Shown one piece after another: positions 44,044 to 53,978 of a DNA stretch of 64,000 bases. A program made the position numbers and the translations under genes. Below the pieces are notes generated by a model. That model saw only the letters and a program-made list of their open reading frames with translations. It was not told the DNA's origin and ran no database searches. The number at the start of each line of letters is the position of its first letter. The stretch's first letter is position 1. Source of the DNA: an uncultured Paludibacter sp. (GTDB lineage: Bacteria > Bacteroidota > Bacteroidia > Bacteroidales > Paludibacteraceae); contig CALCBD010000015.1 in the NCBI GenBank assembly GCA_937897985.1, forward strand, positions 1 to 64,000, written 5' to 3'.

Positions 44044-45411
44044 ATGAATGAAAAAACAGTCGTTTCAACGGACTCTAAATCCGTACTGAATGACAAAAAA
44101 CTTTTTATTGAAACCTATGGATGCCAAATGAATGTGGCTGATAGTGAAGTGGTAGCTTCGATAATGGAAATGGATGGTTTTGAATTAACCGAAAACATAT
44201 CGGAAGCCAACGCAATTTTTGTAAATACCTGTTCGGTGCGCGACAATGCCGAGCAAAGAGTGATTCAACGGTTGAAGTATTTTCAGTCGTTGAAGAGAAA
44301 AAAGAAGAACATGATTGTCGGGGTTATTGGCTGCATGGCCGAAAGGGTAAAAGATGAATTACTCAACGAGCACGGAGTCAACATTGTGGTTGGACCGGAT
44401 GCTTATCTCGATATTCCCAACCTTATCAACACGGTTGAAAGCGGTGAAAAAGCGATTAATGTGGAATTATCCAAAACCGAGACTTATAAAGATGTACTTC
44501 CGACGCGAATCGGAGCTTCGATTTCCGGTTTTGTATCCATAATGCGTGGTTGTGATAAATTTTGTACCTATTGTATTGTTCCTTATACCCGTGGTCGCGA
44601 ACGAAGCAGGGATGTGAACAGCATTCTGAATGAAATTAACGACCTGAAATCGAAAAACTACCGGGAAGTGACTTTGCTTGGTCAGACAGTAAATTCCTAT
44701 CAATTTATTTCGGAAGACGGAACGGTTGTCGATTTTCCGAAATTATTGTCTATGATTGCCGGAATGGTACCTGATATGCGAATAAGATTCACCTCACCCC
44801 ATCCGAAAGACATGACGGATGAAACCCTGGAGGTAATAGCAAGGTATCCAAACATTTGCAGATACATTCATTTGCCTGTACAATCGGGAAGTAATAAGAT
44901 TTTAAAGCTGATGAACCGAAAATACACCCGTGAATGGTACCTCGACAGGGTAGCTGCAATGCGCAGAATCATTCCCGATGTTTCAATCGGCACCGACATA
45001 TTTTGTGGTTTTTCCGACGAGAGCGAAGAAGACCACGAAGATTCATTATCTTTGATGCGCGAAGTAAAATTTGATATGGCCTTTATGTTTAAATATTCTG
45101 AACGTCCGGGGACAGTAGCTGCTAAACGCATGCCTGACAACGTACCTGAGGATGTGAAAATAAGAAGATTAAACGAAATTATTGCATTGCAGAATGAAAT
45201 CTCGCTTGAAAGTAATCATCAGGACATCGGGAAAACATTTGAAGTAATGGTAGAAGGGTTTTCGAAAAGATCAAAAGAGCAATTGTTTGGCAGGACATCG
45301 CAAAATAAAGTTGTGATTTTCCCCCGACAGGGTAGACATATCGGTGAATTTATCAATGTAAGAATACTTTCGGCTTCGTCGGCAACACTTATTGCCGAAG
45401 TGGCTGAATAA
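44044..45411 (+). CDS. miaB: tRNA-2-methylthio-N6-dimethylallyladenosine synthase MiaB
   Basis: 455-residue radical SAM methylthiotransferase adding the methylthio group to i6A37 of tRNA. The N-terminal UPF0004 domain has FIETYGCQMN (Cys about 27), FVNTCSVRDNAE and GVIGCMAERV, the three auxiliary-cluster cysteines. The radical SAM motif is GCDKFCTYCIVPYTRGRE. The C-terminal TRAM domain (about 380-450; FEVMVEGFSKRSKEQLFGRT) binds RNA. Length fits the family. Confidence 0.95.
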   Translation: MNEKTVVSTDSKSVLNDKKLFIETYGCQMNVADSEVVASIMEMDGFELTENISEANAIFVNTCSVRDNAEQRVIQRLKYFQSLKRKKKNMIVGVIGCMAERVKDELLNEHGVNIVVGPDAYLDIPNLINTVESGEKAINVELSKTETYKDVLPTRIGASISGFVSIMRGCDKFCTYCIVPYTRGRERSRDVNSILNEINDLKSKNYREVTLLGQTVNSYQFISEDGTVVDFPKLLSMIAGMVPDMRIRFTSPHPKDMTDETLEVIARYPNICRYIHLPVQSGSNKILKLMNRKYTREWYLDRVAAMRRIIPDVSIGTDIFCGFSDESEEDHEDSLSLMREVKFDMAFMFKYSERPGTVAAKRMPDNVPEDVKIRRLNEIIALQNEISLESNHQDIGKTFEVMVEGFSKRSKEQLFGRTSQNKVVIFPRQGRHIGEFINVRILSASSATLIAEVAE

Positions 45412-45533
45412 ATTAACAATCTGAAATTCAACACTTTAATAATGCATTTATTTCAGATATACAGAAACAGATAAACCGACTGATGAAATATATAATTGAA
45501 AAAGCAATTATTAAAGAAATTTTTCCGTAATTG

Positions 45534-45564
45534 TTTGTTATATTCGCTTATTTGATTAATTTTG
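45534..45564 (+). promoter_or_regulatory. Promoter of frdCAB
   Basis: TTTG (45534-45537) and TAATTTTG (45557-45564), spaced 19 bases. The leader to the first start codon is about 120 bases. Confidence 0.75.
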
Positions 45565-45691
45565 CAGCGAAATACAAAACAACGTTCATTAAGTTCAGTG
45601 TGTTGATTATCAAACATTTATTTCAATCCGTATTGAAATTTAAAATAAAAAAACAAATAAATATCTATAATACAAACTTAAAAAAAAATCT

Positions 45692-46378
45692 ATGTGGTTA
45701 ATTGATTCCTCGATTGGGCGAAAGCTCATAATGAGTATCACGGGAATTTTTCTCGTTTTATTTTTAATCTTTCATGGTACCATGAACTTTGTAGTATTAT
45801 TTTCGGCAGAGGCTTATAATGCTATTGCAGGTTTTCTGGGTGCTAACTGGTATGCATTGATTGGAACAAAAATTCTGGCTTTAGGTTTTGTGGTGCATAT
45901 CCTTTATGCGCTTTACTTAACTTTTCAAAATCAAAAAGCGAGAGGTTCGAAGAGTTATGCAGTCAAAAACAATCAGAAAGGTGTAGAATGGGCATCTCAG
46001 AACATGCTTGTTTTGGGAATTATCATTCTGGGATTTATGGGACTTCATCTTTTTCAGTTTTGGAGCAAGATGCAGTTGGTGGAAATCAGCCACAAATTAG
46101 GTTGCGAAAATGCAGGTAATCTGGAATTAGCAAAAGATGGAGCTTATTGGGTAAGACATTATTTTGAAAATCCTTATTATTCAGTATTGTATATCATCTG
46201 GCTTACGGCACTTTGGTTTCATCTGACTCACGGAGTATGGAGTGCATTGCAAACCATCGGAGCAAGTAATAATATCTGGCTGCCCCGTATCAAAGTAATT
46301 TCGAATATATTGGCAACCATTATTATTTTGATGTTTATTTCAATTCCGGTATATTTTCTTTTAGGTTTTAGCATCTAA
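45692..46378 (+). CDS. frdC: Fumarate reductase/succinate dehydrogenase cytochrome b subunit
   Basis: 228-residue membrane anchor with five helices. Histidines in FLIFHGTMN (about 29), VVHILYALY, LHLFQFWSK and FHLTHGVWS are candidate ligands of two hemes b, as in B-type enzymes of Bacteroidota and Wolinella. It passes electrons between menaquinone and the hydrophilic subunits. First gene of the frdCAB operon. Direction (fumarate reduction or succinate oxidation) cannot be told from sequence; in fermenting Bacteroidales it is fumarate reduction. Confidence 0.92.
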   Translation: MWLIDSSIGRKLIMSITGIFLVLFLIFHGTMNFVVLFSAEAYNAIAGFLGANWYALIGTKILALGFVVHILYALYLTFQNQKARGSKSYAVKNNQKGVEWASQNMLVLGIIILGFMGLHLFQFWSKMQLVEISHKLGCENAGNLELAKDGAYWVRHYFENPYYSVLYIIWLTALWFHLTHGVWSALQTIGASNNIWLPRIKVISNILATIIILMFISIPVYFLLGFSI

Positions 46379-46418
46379 AACTGTAAAATTTGTAATTAGT
46401 AAATCATTAATTAAGATT

Positions 46419-48392
46419 ATGGCAAAAAAACAAGATTCTGCTTCGGTGGATACAACTATAGATGCTAAAGTACCTGCAGGTCCTTTGGCCGAAAAATGGA
46501 GCAATTACAAAGCTCATCAAAAACTTGTAAATCCGGCCAATAAACGCCGGTTGGATGTTATTGTGGTAGGAACCGGACTGGCAGGAGCTTCAGCTGCAGC
46601 TTCGCTTGCTGAGTTGGGTTTCAATGTTTTAAATTTCTGCATACAGGATTCACCCCGTCGTGCACATTCAATTGCTGCACAGGGAGGTATCAATGCTGCA
46701 AAAAATTATAAAAATGATGGTGACTCGGTTTATCGTCTTTTTTACGATACCATCAAGGGTGGCGACTATCGTGCCCGCGAAGCCAATGTATACCGTTTGG
46801 CCGAAGTATCCAACAATATAATTGATCAGTGTGTGGCACAGGGTGTTCCGTTTGCCCGTGAATACGGAGGCCTGCTTGATAACCGTTCGTTTGGTGGTGC
46901 TCAGGTTTCGCGTACTTTCTATGCAAAAGGACAGACCGGACAGCAATTACTTTTAGGAGCTTATTCAGCTTTGAGTCGTCAGGTTGGAAAAGGTGCTGTT
47001 AAATTATACTCACGTTACGAAATGCTTGATGTAGTAATTATCGAAGGTCGTGCACGTGGAATCATAGCCCGTAACCTGACTACCGGTAAGATTGAAAGAT
47101 TTTTTGCACATGCCGTTGTAGTTGGTACCGGTGGTTATGGAAATGCATTTTTCCTTTCGACCAATGCAATGACTTCAAACGGATCGGCAGCAGTACAGAT
47201 GTATAAAAAAGGTGCATATTTTGCAAATCCTGCTTATGCACAGATTCATCCGACCTGTATTCCTGTTCACGGTGATTTCCAGTCGAAACTGACTTTGATG
47301 TCCGAATCATTGCGTAATGACGGTCGTATCTGGGTTCCCAAACGTAAAGAAGATGCCGAAGCCATTCGTGCAGGTAAATTAAAAGCAACCGACCTGAAAG
47401 AAGAAGATCGTGATTATTACCTGGAACGTCGTTACCCTGCATTTGGTAACCTGGTTCCCCGTGATGTAGCTTCACGCGCAGCTAAAGAACGCTGTGATGC
47501 AGGTTTTGGTGTAGGAAATACCGGTTTGGCTGTATACCTCGACTTTTCGGATTCTATCAATCGTCTCGGCGAGGATGTAATTCGTGCACGTTATGGTAAT
47601 TTATTTCAGATGTACGAAAAGATTGTAGACGAAAATCCGTATAAAACCCCGATGATGATTTACCCTGCCATTCACTATGTGATGGGTGGAATCTGGGTGG
47701 ATTATGAGTTGCAAACTTCGGTAAAAGGTTTATTCTGTATTGGTGAAGCCAACTTCTCCGATCATGGTGCCAACCGTCTGGGAGCTTCGGCATTGATGCA
47801 GGGATTGGCCGATGGATATTTCGTATTGCCATATACCATTCAGAATTACCTGGCTGATCAGATTCAGGTGCCACGTTTAAGTGTCGATTTACCCGAATTT
47901 GCAGAGGCTGAAAAAGCTGTAAATGAGAAAATAGAAAAAATTCTCAAAATTCAGGGAAACAAATCAGTTGATACTATCCACCGCGAATTAGGATTGGTAA
48001 TGTGGGATTTTGTAGGAATGGCACGTAACAAAGCCGGACTTGAAGAAGCACTTACAAAAATCAAAAACATTCGTAAAGAATTCTGGACCAATGTATTCGT
48101 TCCGGGTGTGAATGCCGATACAAATATTGAACTCGAAAAAGCACTGCGTTTAGCTGATTTTATTGAAATAGGCGAATTAATGGCACGCGATGCTTTGATG
48201 CGCGAAGAATCGTGTGGTGGTCATTTCCGTGAAGAATACCAGACTCCGGATGGTGAAGCACTTCGAAATGACGAAGAATTTTCATTCGCTTCGTGCTGGA
48301 AATTCAATGGCGAAGGAGAAGATCCGATTCTGCTCAAAGAACCGTTAGAATATGAATTTATTAAACGTCAACAAAGAAATTACAAAGCGTAA
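46419..48392 (+). CDS. frdA: Fumarate reductase/succinate dehydrogenase flavoprotein subunit
   Basis: 657 residues. FAD-binding GTGLAGASAAASLAELG (about 51-67). The covalent FAD histidine is His83 in RRAHSIAAQGG. The capping domain and active site include HPTCIPVHGDF and RRYPAFGNLVPRDVASRA, and the C-terminal helical domain has RLADFIEIGELMARDALMRE and EESCGGHFREEYQ. It interconverts fumarate and succinate at the cytoplasmic face, with electrons from the FrdB clusters. Ends 4 bases before frdB. Confidence 0.96.
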   Translation: MAKKQDSASVDTTIDAKVPAGPLAEKWSNYKAHQKLVNPANKRRLDVIVVGTGLAGASAAASLAELGFNVLNFCIQDSPRRAHSIAAQGGINAAKNYKNDGDSVYRLFYDTIKGGDYRAREANVYRLAEVSNNIIDQCVAQGVPFAREYGGLLDNRSFGGAQVSRTFYAKGQTGQQLLLGAYSALSRQVGKGAVKLYSRYEMLDVVIIEGRARGIIARNLTTGKIERFFAHAVVVGTGGYGNAFFLSTNAMTSNGSAAVQMYKKGAYFANPAYAQIHPTCIPVHGDFQSKLTLMSESLRNDGRIWVPKRKEDAEAIRAGKLKATDLKEEDRDYYLERRYPAFGNLVPRDVASRAAKERCDAGFGVGNTGLAVYLDFSDSINRLGEDVIRARYGNLFQMYEKIVDENPYKTPMMIYPAIHYVMGGIWVDYELQTSVKGLFCIGEANFSDHGANRLGASALMQGLADGYFVLPYTIQNYLADQIQVPRLSVDLPEFAEAEKAVNEKIEKILKIQGNKSVDTIHRELGLVMWDFVGMARNKAGLEEALTKIKNIRKEFWTNVFVPGVNADTNIELEKALRLADFIEIGELMARDALMREESCGGHFREEYQTPDGEALRNDEEFSFASCWKFNGEGEDPILLKEPLEYEFIKRQQRNYKA

Positions 48393-48396
48393 GAAC

Positions 48397-49152
48397 ATGG
48401 AAAAAACAATAAATATCACGCTAAAAATATGGCGTCAGGCCGGTCCAAAAGCAAAAGGCGAATTCGTCACCTATAAGCTGGACAATGTTTCAACCGACAG
48501 CTCATTTCTCGAAATGCTGGACGTACTGAACGAAAAACTGATCAGTGAAAGAAAAGAACCTATCGTTTTCGATCACGATTGTCGCGAGGGAATTTGCGGA
48601 ATGTGCAGTTTATTTATTAACGGACACCCACATGGATTGGATGCCGGAACAACCACCTGTCAGTTGCACATGCGCCGCTTCAAAGATGGCGAAACCATTA
48701 CAATTGAGCCCTGGCGCTCAAAAGCATTTCCGGTTTTGAAAGACCTCAGAGTCGATAGAAATGCGTTCGATAAAATTATTCAGGCCGGAGGATACGTAAG
48801 TGTCAATACCGGTGGTGTACCTGATGGAAATGCAATTCCTATTTCGAAAATCGCAGCCGACGAAGCCATGGATGCTGCCTCATGTATCGGATGCGGAGCC
48901 TGTGCTGCTACCTGCAAAAATGGTTCGGCCATGCTTTTCGTCGCTGCAAAGGTAAGTCAGCTTGCGCTTCTTCCTCAGGGACGTGTGGAGGCTGCAGCCA
49001 GAGCAAAAGCCATGGTAGCTAAAATGGATGAGCTCGGATTTGGTAACTGTACAAATACAGGTGCCTGCGAAGCTGAATGTCCGAAAAACGTTTCCATTTC
49101 GCACATTGCACGTTTAAACCGCGAATTTTTAAGCGCCAAGTTTAAAGATTAA
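48397..49152 (+). CDS. frdB: Fumarate reductase/succinate dehydrogenase iron-sulfur subunit
   Basis: 251 residues from the ATG at 48397; an earlier frame start at 48352 lies inside frdA and is not used. The N-terminal plant-type ferredoxin domain has the 2Fe-2S motif C62-C67-C70 (DCREGICGMCS) and C88. The C-terminal domain has SCIGCGACAATCKNGSA and NCTNTGACEAECPKNVS, which hold the 4Fe-4S and 3Fe-4S clusters. Followed by a strong terminator. Confidence 0.96.
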   Translation: MEKTINITLKIWRQAGPKAKGEFVTYKLDNVSTDSSFLEMLDVLNEKLISERKEPIVFDHDCREGICGMCSLFINGHPHGLDAGTTTCQLHMRRFKDGETITIEPWRSKAFPVLKDLRVDRNAFDKIIQAGGYVSVNTGGVPDGNAIPISKIAADEAMDAASCIGCGACAATCKNGSAMLFVAAKVSQLALLPQGRVEAAARAKAMVAKMDELGFGNCTNTGACEAECPKNVSISHIARLNREFLSAKFKD

Positions 49153-49198
49153 ATTTAATACAACTAACTCTTTTTCAGAGTTGCATACATTTTTGATG

Positions 49199-49238
49199 CG
49201 CTTCATTCTTAATCGATTAAGAATGAAGCGTTTTTTTT
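49199..49238 (+). terminator. Terminator of frdCAB
   Basis: Perfect 32-base palindrome (CGCTTCATTCTTAATC and its complement, 49199-49230) followed by eight T. A smaller hairpin (AACTCT/AGAGTT) lies just before it. Confidence 0.95.
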
Positions 49239-49585
49239 AATAAAACACTCAGTCTTACAATATTTTATAAGCCGGGTACTTCGAAAGAATGCCTAAAACA
49301 GGATTCGAATTTTCATAAAAAATAAAAAAAATTTTTTTTATTACCAATTTTTCAACCGATAACCAAATTACGCTTTCCCCCGCAAAACCTGATAAAATAC
49401 ACATTTCTGGTTTCGTATTTATTTCTCTAACTAAAAATATTGAAAAATTATCAATATTTAATCGAACATTCTTTTTAACAACGTTGTTTAATAACTAAAA
49501 AATAATGACTTATTAGTTCGAAAGAATCAGAAATTTTGCAAAAAGGGAAAATCTTTCAATAAAACTCACTAAAAAAAACAGGAAT
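49239..49585. other. Gap with two palindromes upstream of the orphan winged-helix gene
   Basis: No gene. AAATATTGA (49435-49443) pairs with TCAATATTT (49451-49459), 7-base spacer, and the palindrome AACAACGTTGTT is at 49477-49488. They may be regulator sites for the downstream gene. No standard -7 box is clear. Confidence 0.5.
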
Positions 49586-49951
49586 ATGAAAATCGAAACT
49601 GAAAAACTCGTTCTTCTTGGATTGGATGAAAATCTAAAGGCATTAATGAGTGTACCATCTTACAAGATTGGTTCTTATACTTTCGACGTAGAAAGAAGAT
49701 TGCTCATTTCAAAAGATGAATCGGTAAAACTTACCGGTAAGGAATCCTATTTGCTGGTTTTATTAGCAGCAAATGCTAATGCTTTTCTGGAACGCAAATA
49801 TATACTTTCAACTATCTGGAGAGAAGATAATTTCAGAACTTCAAGAAGCATGGATGTTTATATCTGCAAGTTACGAAAATTGCTCAGCAAAGATGAGAAA
49901 ATCAACATTGTGAATCTGCATGGCAAAGGTCACAAGTTGATTATCAGCTAA
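49586..49951 (+). CDS. Orphan winged-helix DNA-binding protein (OmpR-type effector domain)
   Basis: 121 residues. After about 25 unrecognised residues comes a complete OmpR/PhoB-type winged helix (about 27-120): YTFDVERRLLISKDESVKLTGKESYLL, the recognition helix region SRSMDVYICKLRKLLS, and the wing NIVNLHGKGHKL. It lacks the receiver domain that normally carries the phosphorylated aspartate. It probably binds DNA without canonical phosphorelay control. No histidine kinase is nearby. Targets unknown. Confidence 0.85.
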   Translation: MKIETEKLVLLGLDENLKALMSVPSYKIGSYTFDVERRLLISKDESVKLTGKESYLLVLLAANANAFLERKYILSTIWREDNFRTSRSMDVYICKLRKLLSKDEKINIVNLHGKGHKLIIS

Positions 49952-49959
49952 ATAAAAAA

Positions 49960-50033
49960 GGGCAAAAATTGCCCCGGTAATTATAATAAACTTCATACGT
50001 AACAATGTAAAACCATTGTAAGGTATGAAGTTT
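49960..50033. terminator. Two hairpins between convergent genes
   Basis: Hairpin 1: GGGCAA (49960-49965)/TTGCCC (49969-49974); on the minus strand six T follow. Hairpin 2: AAACTTCATAC (49988-49998)/GTATGAAGTTT (50023-50033) with an inner ACAATG/CATTGT stem; T-run on the plus strand. Confidence 0.82.
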
Positions 50034-50038
50034 TTTGT

Positions 50039-53000
50039 TTATTGAACAACGTTTCTGGTCAAAGCATCCCTGATCATTTTACGGATTTCGAGTTGTTTAG
50101 TGTCAATTTCGCGTCTCTGAGTTGGTCGATAAAGGTTTGCATACCTGCATTTTACAGGTAATATTTTCATTTTATCCAGCGTCCCCTTAACATCAACACC
50201 CAGCCTGAAAGGTAATGGACTGTCGACCACCGAGATATGATAATCGAATGACATATCGAGGTTATGACGCCCGGCGACTACAGCCTTATATTTGTCCATT
50301 ACAATTAAAAACGGATAAATGTCAACCTCATTTTTGAAAATGGTAAATTCAGCAGAAAGACTATCAACCTTATTTTCAGTCTTTTTATTGAATCTAAGTT
50401 TCTTTGCAATTTCAGAAAAAGTCTGACCATCCATTAAAACCAGGTTTTCACCTTTGATTGAAGAAACTCCTCTCAATGTCGATTTCTTGATATTATATGC
50501 CGAATCGAGATAAGTTTCGGCAGCAATGTGAAATTCACCTTTACCACCAAATGAGCGTAACATTGGCATGATTGTATCCACATCAGGAATCATTTTCAGC
50601 AATTCGGCAACTTCCATGTCCATGATATGGAAATCGAGCCCCATGAACAAATGGTTTTTTCGCGGGCTTTTGTAAAGCGCTGAAAGTTGCATACGCGCTG
50701 CAGGAGTTGTAAACCTCAGGTTCTCACAGGCTAAAATCCCATCTCTGATATAAATATCGCCCAAAACATTTTTTGCATAATCGAAACCTAACAAAACACT
50801 GTCAATTTTAGTATGCAGATTAATATCCAGATGTAGAGGAACAATGTAAGGAGAAGGAGAAGGAGAAGGAGAAGGAGAAGGCGAAGGAGAAGGAGAAGGC
50901 GAAGGCAAAGGCAAAGGAGAAGGCAAAGGTGAAGGCGTATGATTGACCAAAGCTGATGTTGAGTCTGAAACGCCAAAGCCACTGGTAAGTTCCATAATAC
51001 GGTGAACATCTGTAGTTTTTGATGTCAACGTAAAATCACCTTTCATTAAATCCTCGTTTTTCAAATATTTTGTAAAGTTCCATACTTTTCCTTTAAGTTC
51101 AAAATCCGAATTATCAACTAACAGTTTTGCATTTGAAACTACAAACGAATCTTTGTTAAAATCAAGCTGTAATTCAGGAATCCTGATATCTGCCTTCAAT
51201 CCTTCTGTTTTTATTTTTGCTTGTTTCATCGAGAAGTATCCTGACGGAATCCATTGCAGCATTGCTATTTTTTCGTTCAGATTCTGAGTTATATTTGATT
51301 TAAATACCACATCATTTGCAAATACCCTCTGCCCTGCCCTATTCAAAGTCAACGCTTGACTTACATAATCAATATCGAAAATTCGCAGGCTGGAACGGAT
51401 ATCATCAGTGGTCATTTTCAACTTTCCGACCGGTTGTTGAATTATTATATCCATTGAATCCTGATGTGCAATTATCTTTGAAGTATTAAAATCACAAAAC
51501 AGATATGGAATCGTCATTGAATCAGTGTAGTTCACCGAAGTTTTAATACTCGCTTTTGCATCGTTAAGTAAAACCTTCACGCCTGTTTGTCCGCCCGACA
51601 AATTTTCGGCTGCAATATCAATGTTAAAAGTATTTGATTTATTAACACTCAACACATCCGGTACATCTGCTTTTATAAGAGCTTTATTGAGTGAAATCCG
51701 GGTATCAGTACCTTGTTGAATGTGCATATAATCACTGATAAGTTCAGCATTCATAAAATTATATTTCTTATTCGAATGGTCCGGAATATGAAAATTTAAT
51801 TTCGGATGATCGGCATTCACTTCAATTGTATCATAACTGATTAACAAATGGTCAGCATTAAGTGCAGCATCGATTTTCATGTTCTGCAACTTCATGTTCA
51901 TAAAGTCGTTATAAGTGAAAAAAGCTTTGAACTGACCGTCCGCCCATCCGTTGAGTTTCATTTTATAACTTTCGGGTATTAATTTTTCAATTTCAGACAA
52001 GCACAATTTCAGTTTCATATCAAAATCAAAATCCATATTTTCCGAAAGTATTTTATCTATTAAAATTTTCCCGTTAAACACGGATGAGAAAGCCGTGGCA
52101 CTGATTTGTCCGAAATTTATTTTTGAATTATCCGTATTATTAAAATCCAGATCAACCACTGCATTACCATTTAAATCATTGATTTGCAACGGAAAACCAA
52201 CATATTCAGCTCTGCCTGAATTAAAATTCAGAATAAATTTGAAAACAGGCATTGAATTATCGCTGTAAATTCCGCTTACAGTGCCTTTCATAGCTATTTT
52301 GCCATCAATTTTAATTCCATCCATCATCGATGAATACTCAGCAGGCAACAGGTCGAGCAGGCTTTTCAACATGAACTCACCGGCAATAAAACTAAGTTGC
52401 GTTAATATTTCACCGGTTGTTGAATGATAAACCACTTCGCCGCTGATAACTGCACTAAGTCCGTTTAATTTAAGTTCTGAGTTTTTAAAACTGAAAGTAT
52501 TCGTTGAAAAACGATAAGTAATAGGTGTTTCAAATTGAATTGCAACGTTTTTAAAATAATCGGTATTATCCACCCGGAGACTTACATCGCCGGAAATGGC
52601 TCTCAATTTAGAATTTAAAATGCCGTTTTTAACAGACATCCCCGATCTGAAATTTAAGCCTTTGATTTTCAAAAATATATTTGATGCAGAATCGACATAG
52701 CTAATGTTTGCATTCCTGAAAATCATGTCAGAGAGATCTATTTTAGAAAAGGATTTATAAAAGCCGGAACTGTCATTTGAAGTGGTATCTGTTTTTAATA
52801 TATCGTAATTTGATTTTCCTGAAGCATCAACAAATGCGTTTAGTTGTGGAGAGTCTAACATTACATAGTTAATTTTCAACTCATTATATTTCCATAAGGT
52901 TTTGATATCAATGCCTGCCACAACTTTATTAACAATAAGTAAAGTATCCGAACCTGCACCTTTTACAGGATTAATCAGGCATAAGTTTTTGATTTTGATA

Positions 53001-53206
53001 CCAAACCCGGGAAAAGTGCTGAAAAATGTAAGCTCGGTTTCGGCACTTCTGAAATCACAGGTCAGGTACTCCTGCATGTATTTATTGGCAATCGGGGTGA
53101 GTTTTGCGGGAGTAAAAATTATCCATAAAAACACTGAAATTGTTAATATTATGGCAATTAACAATACAACAATTGATATTAAAACAATTTTAATGCTTTT
53201 ATTCAT
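50039..53206 (-). CDS. AsmA-family protein
   Basis: 1055 residues. One N-terminal membrane helix (about 9-31; VLISIVVLLIAIILTISVFL) then a very long periplasmic region of beta-rich AsmA/TamB-type repeats. An AsmA signature is seen near the start (IANKYMQEYLTCDFRSAETE). The C-terminal AsmA-like domain ends in SPLPFRLGVDVKGTLDKM. A proline-serine stretch of about 30 residues (SPSPSPSPSP) near residue 760 is encoded by a hexanucleotide repeat. AsmA-like proteins bridge the periplasm and help carry phospholipids to the outer membrane. Stop codon followed by terminators. Confidence 0.85.
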   Translation of the reverse strand: MNKSIKIVLISIVVLLIAIILTISVFLWIIFTPAKLTPIANKYMQEYLTCDFRSAETELTFFSTFPGFGIKIKNLCLINPVKGAGSDTLLIVNKVVAGIDIKTLWKYNELKINYVMLDSPQLNAFVDASGKSNYDILKTDTTSNDSSGFYKSFSKIDLSDMIFRNANISYVDSASNIFLKIKGLNFRSGMSVKNGILNSKLRAISGDVSLRVDNTDYFKNVAIQFETPITYRFSTNTFSFKNSELKLNGLSAVISGEVVYHSTTGEILTQLSFIAGEFMLKSLLDLLPAEYSSMMDGIKIDGKIAMKGTVSGIYSDNSMPVFKFILNFNSGRAEYVGFPLQINDLNGNAVVDLDFNNTDNSKINFGQISATAFSSVFNGKILIDKILSENMDFDFDMKLKLCLSEIEKLIPESYKMKLNGWADGQFKAFFTYNDFMNMKLQNMKIDAALNADHLLISYDTIEVNADHPKLNFHIPDHSNKKYNFMNAELISDYMHIQQGTDTRISLNKALIKADVPDVLSVNKSNTFNIDIAAENLSGGQTGVKVLLNDAKASIKTSVNYTDSMTIPYLFCDFNTSKIIAHQDSMDIIIQQPVGKLKMTTDDIRSSLRIFDIDYVSQALTLNRAGQRVFANDVVFKSNITQNLNEKIAMLQWIPSGYFSMKQAKIKTEGLKADIRIPELQLDFNKDSFVVSNAKLLVDNSDFELKGKVWNFTKYLKNEDLMKGDFTLTSKTTDVHRIMELTSGFGVSDSTSALVNHTPSPLPSPLPLPSPSPSPSPSPSPSPSPSPYIVPLHLDINLHTKIDSVLLGFDYAKNVLGDIYIRDGILACENLRFTTPAARMQLSALYKSPRKNHLFMGLDFHIMDMEVAELLKMIPDVDTIMPMLRSFGGKGEFHIAAETYLDSAYNIKKSTLRGVSSIKGENLVLMDGQTFSEIAKKLRFNKKTENKVDSLSAEFTIFKNEVDIYPFLIVMDKYKAVVAGRHNLDMSFDYHISVVDSPLPFRLGVDVKGTLDKMKILPVKCRYANLYRPTQRREIDTKQLEIRKMIRDALTRNVVQ
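50850..50937. repeat. Hexanucleotide repeat (GGAGAA-type, about 14 copies) in AsmA gene
   Basis: On the plus strand GGAGAA units repeat with small variants (GGCGAA, GGCAAA). On the coding strand each unit encodes Ser-Pro or Leu-Pro. The unit length is a multiple of three, so copy-number changes keep the reading frame. Confidence 0.9.
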
Positions 53207-53253
53207 TACGCCCCGGGTTTCAATTTACCTTATAATATTGTCAGTTTGAATTA

Positions 53254-53619
53254 TCAGTTGAATTTCGAAAATGAAAATGATTTACCAAATTCATCTTCAT
53301 ATTTTAAAACAGTAGCCGTCAATTCAGTAACTTTATAAATTTTGGGAACACCGTAACCGCCTGTTTCCATGATATATATATGAGTTAACGAGGACTGTTC
53401 AAGGGTCCAGTTAAATTTCTGAGCCTCAGTCTCAGTAACATCGTCGGCAGTATCCCAGGTTGCACCGGTACCACCGGTATCGTACCTGTAATACAAAGTA
53501 CCTGATTTCCATTTACCGATTAACAATGATGCATCGAAAGTGTTCGTTTCGGGCAAACAAGAAGCCATAAAAAAAACAATAAAGGCAAAGAAGGTAAATT
53601 TACAGGTTTTCGTTTTCAT
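53254..53619 (-). CDS. Small lipoprotein, lipocalin-like
   Basis: 121 residues from the ATG at 53619; the frame opens two codons earlier at a TTG. Signal peptide with lipobox MASC (Cys about 20). The mature part (LIGKWKSGTLYYRYDTGGTG, later YKVTELTATVLKYEDE) resembles lipocalin-like small lipoproteins common in Bacteroidales: a GxW-type start and beta-strand pattern. Substrate unknown. Upstream of, and in the same direction as, the AsmA-like gene (47-base gap). Confidence 0.75.
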   Translation of the reverse strand: MKTKTCKFTFFAFIVFFMASCLPETNTFDASLLIGKWKSGTLYYRYDTGGTGATWDTADDVTETEAQKFNWTLEQSSLTHIYIMETGGYGVPKIYKVTELTATVLKYEDEFGKSFSFSKFN

Positions 53620-53910
53620 AAGCAATTGATATTAAATAACTTTTAAATGACCATGCAAATATAATAAATTTGCAGTGAATATACTATGAGAAAATCTGTT
53701 AATTTAAGCACTGTTTTTGGTTTGATTTAACAATTCAAATGACAGTATATTGATTTCAGAATTCAAAAAAAAATGAATAATAAAACCGATGTTGGTACGT
53801 TTTAAACATCGTTTATAAATCACAGGAAATGACACATCGTCCGGAACATTTATTAATCAACGGTATAAAAGAAAAAAGAAGATTTAATTTCTTAATTTGT
53901 AGCTTTTTAG

Positions 53911-53918
53911 TAACTTTG
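53911..53918 (+). promoter_or_regulatory. -7 element of outer-membrane barrel gene promoter
   Basis: TAACTTTG, an exact match, 60 bases before the start codon at 53979; no clear -33. Confidence 0.5.
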
Positions 53919-53978
53919 CACAACATTTATTCAATACAAAATCTAAATTGAAACTATTGAATAGATTTTATTCAATTT

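Noticed and set aside
50850..50937. Tandem repeat considered as a CRISPR array
   Set aside because: Six-base units with no spacers, inside a coding gene.
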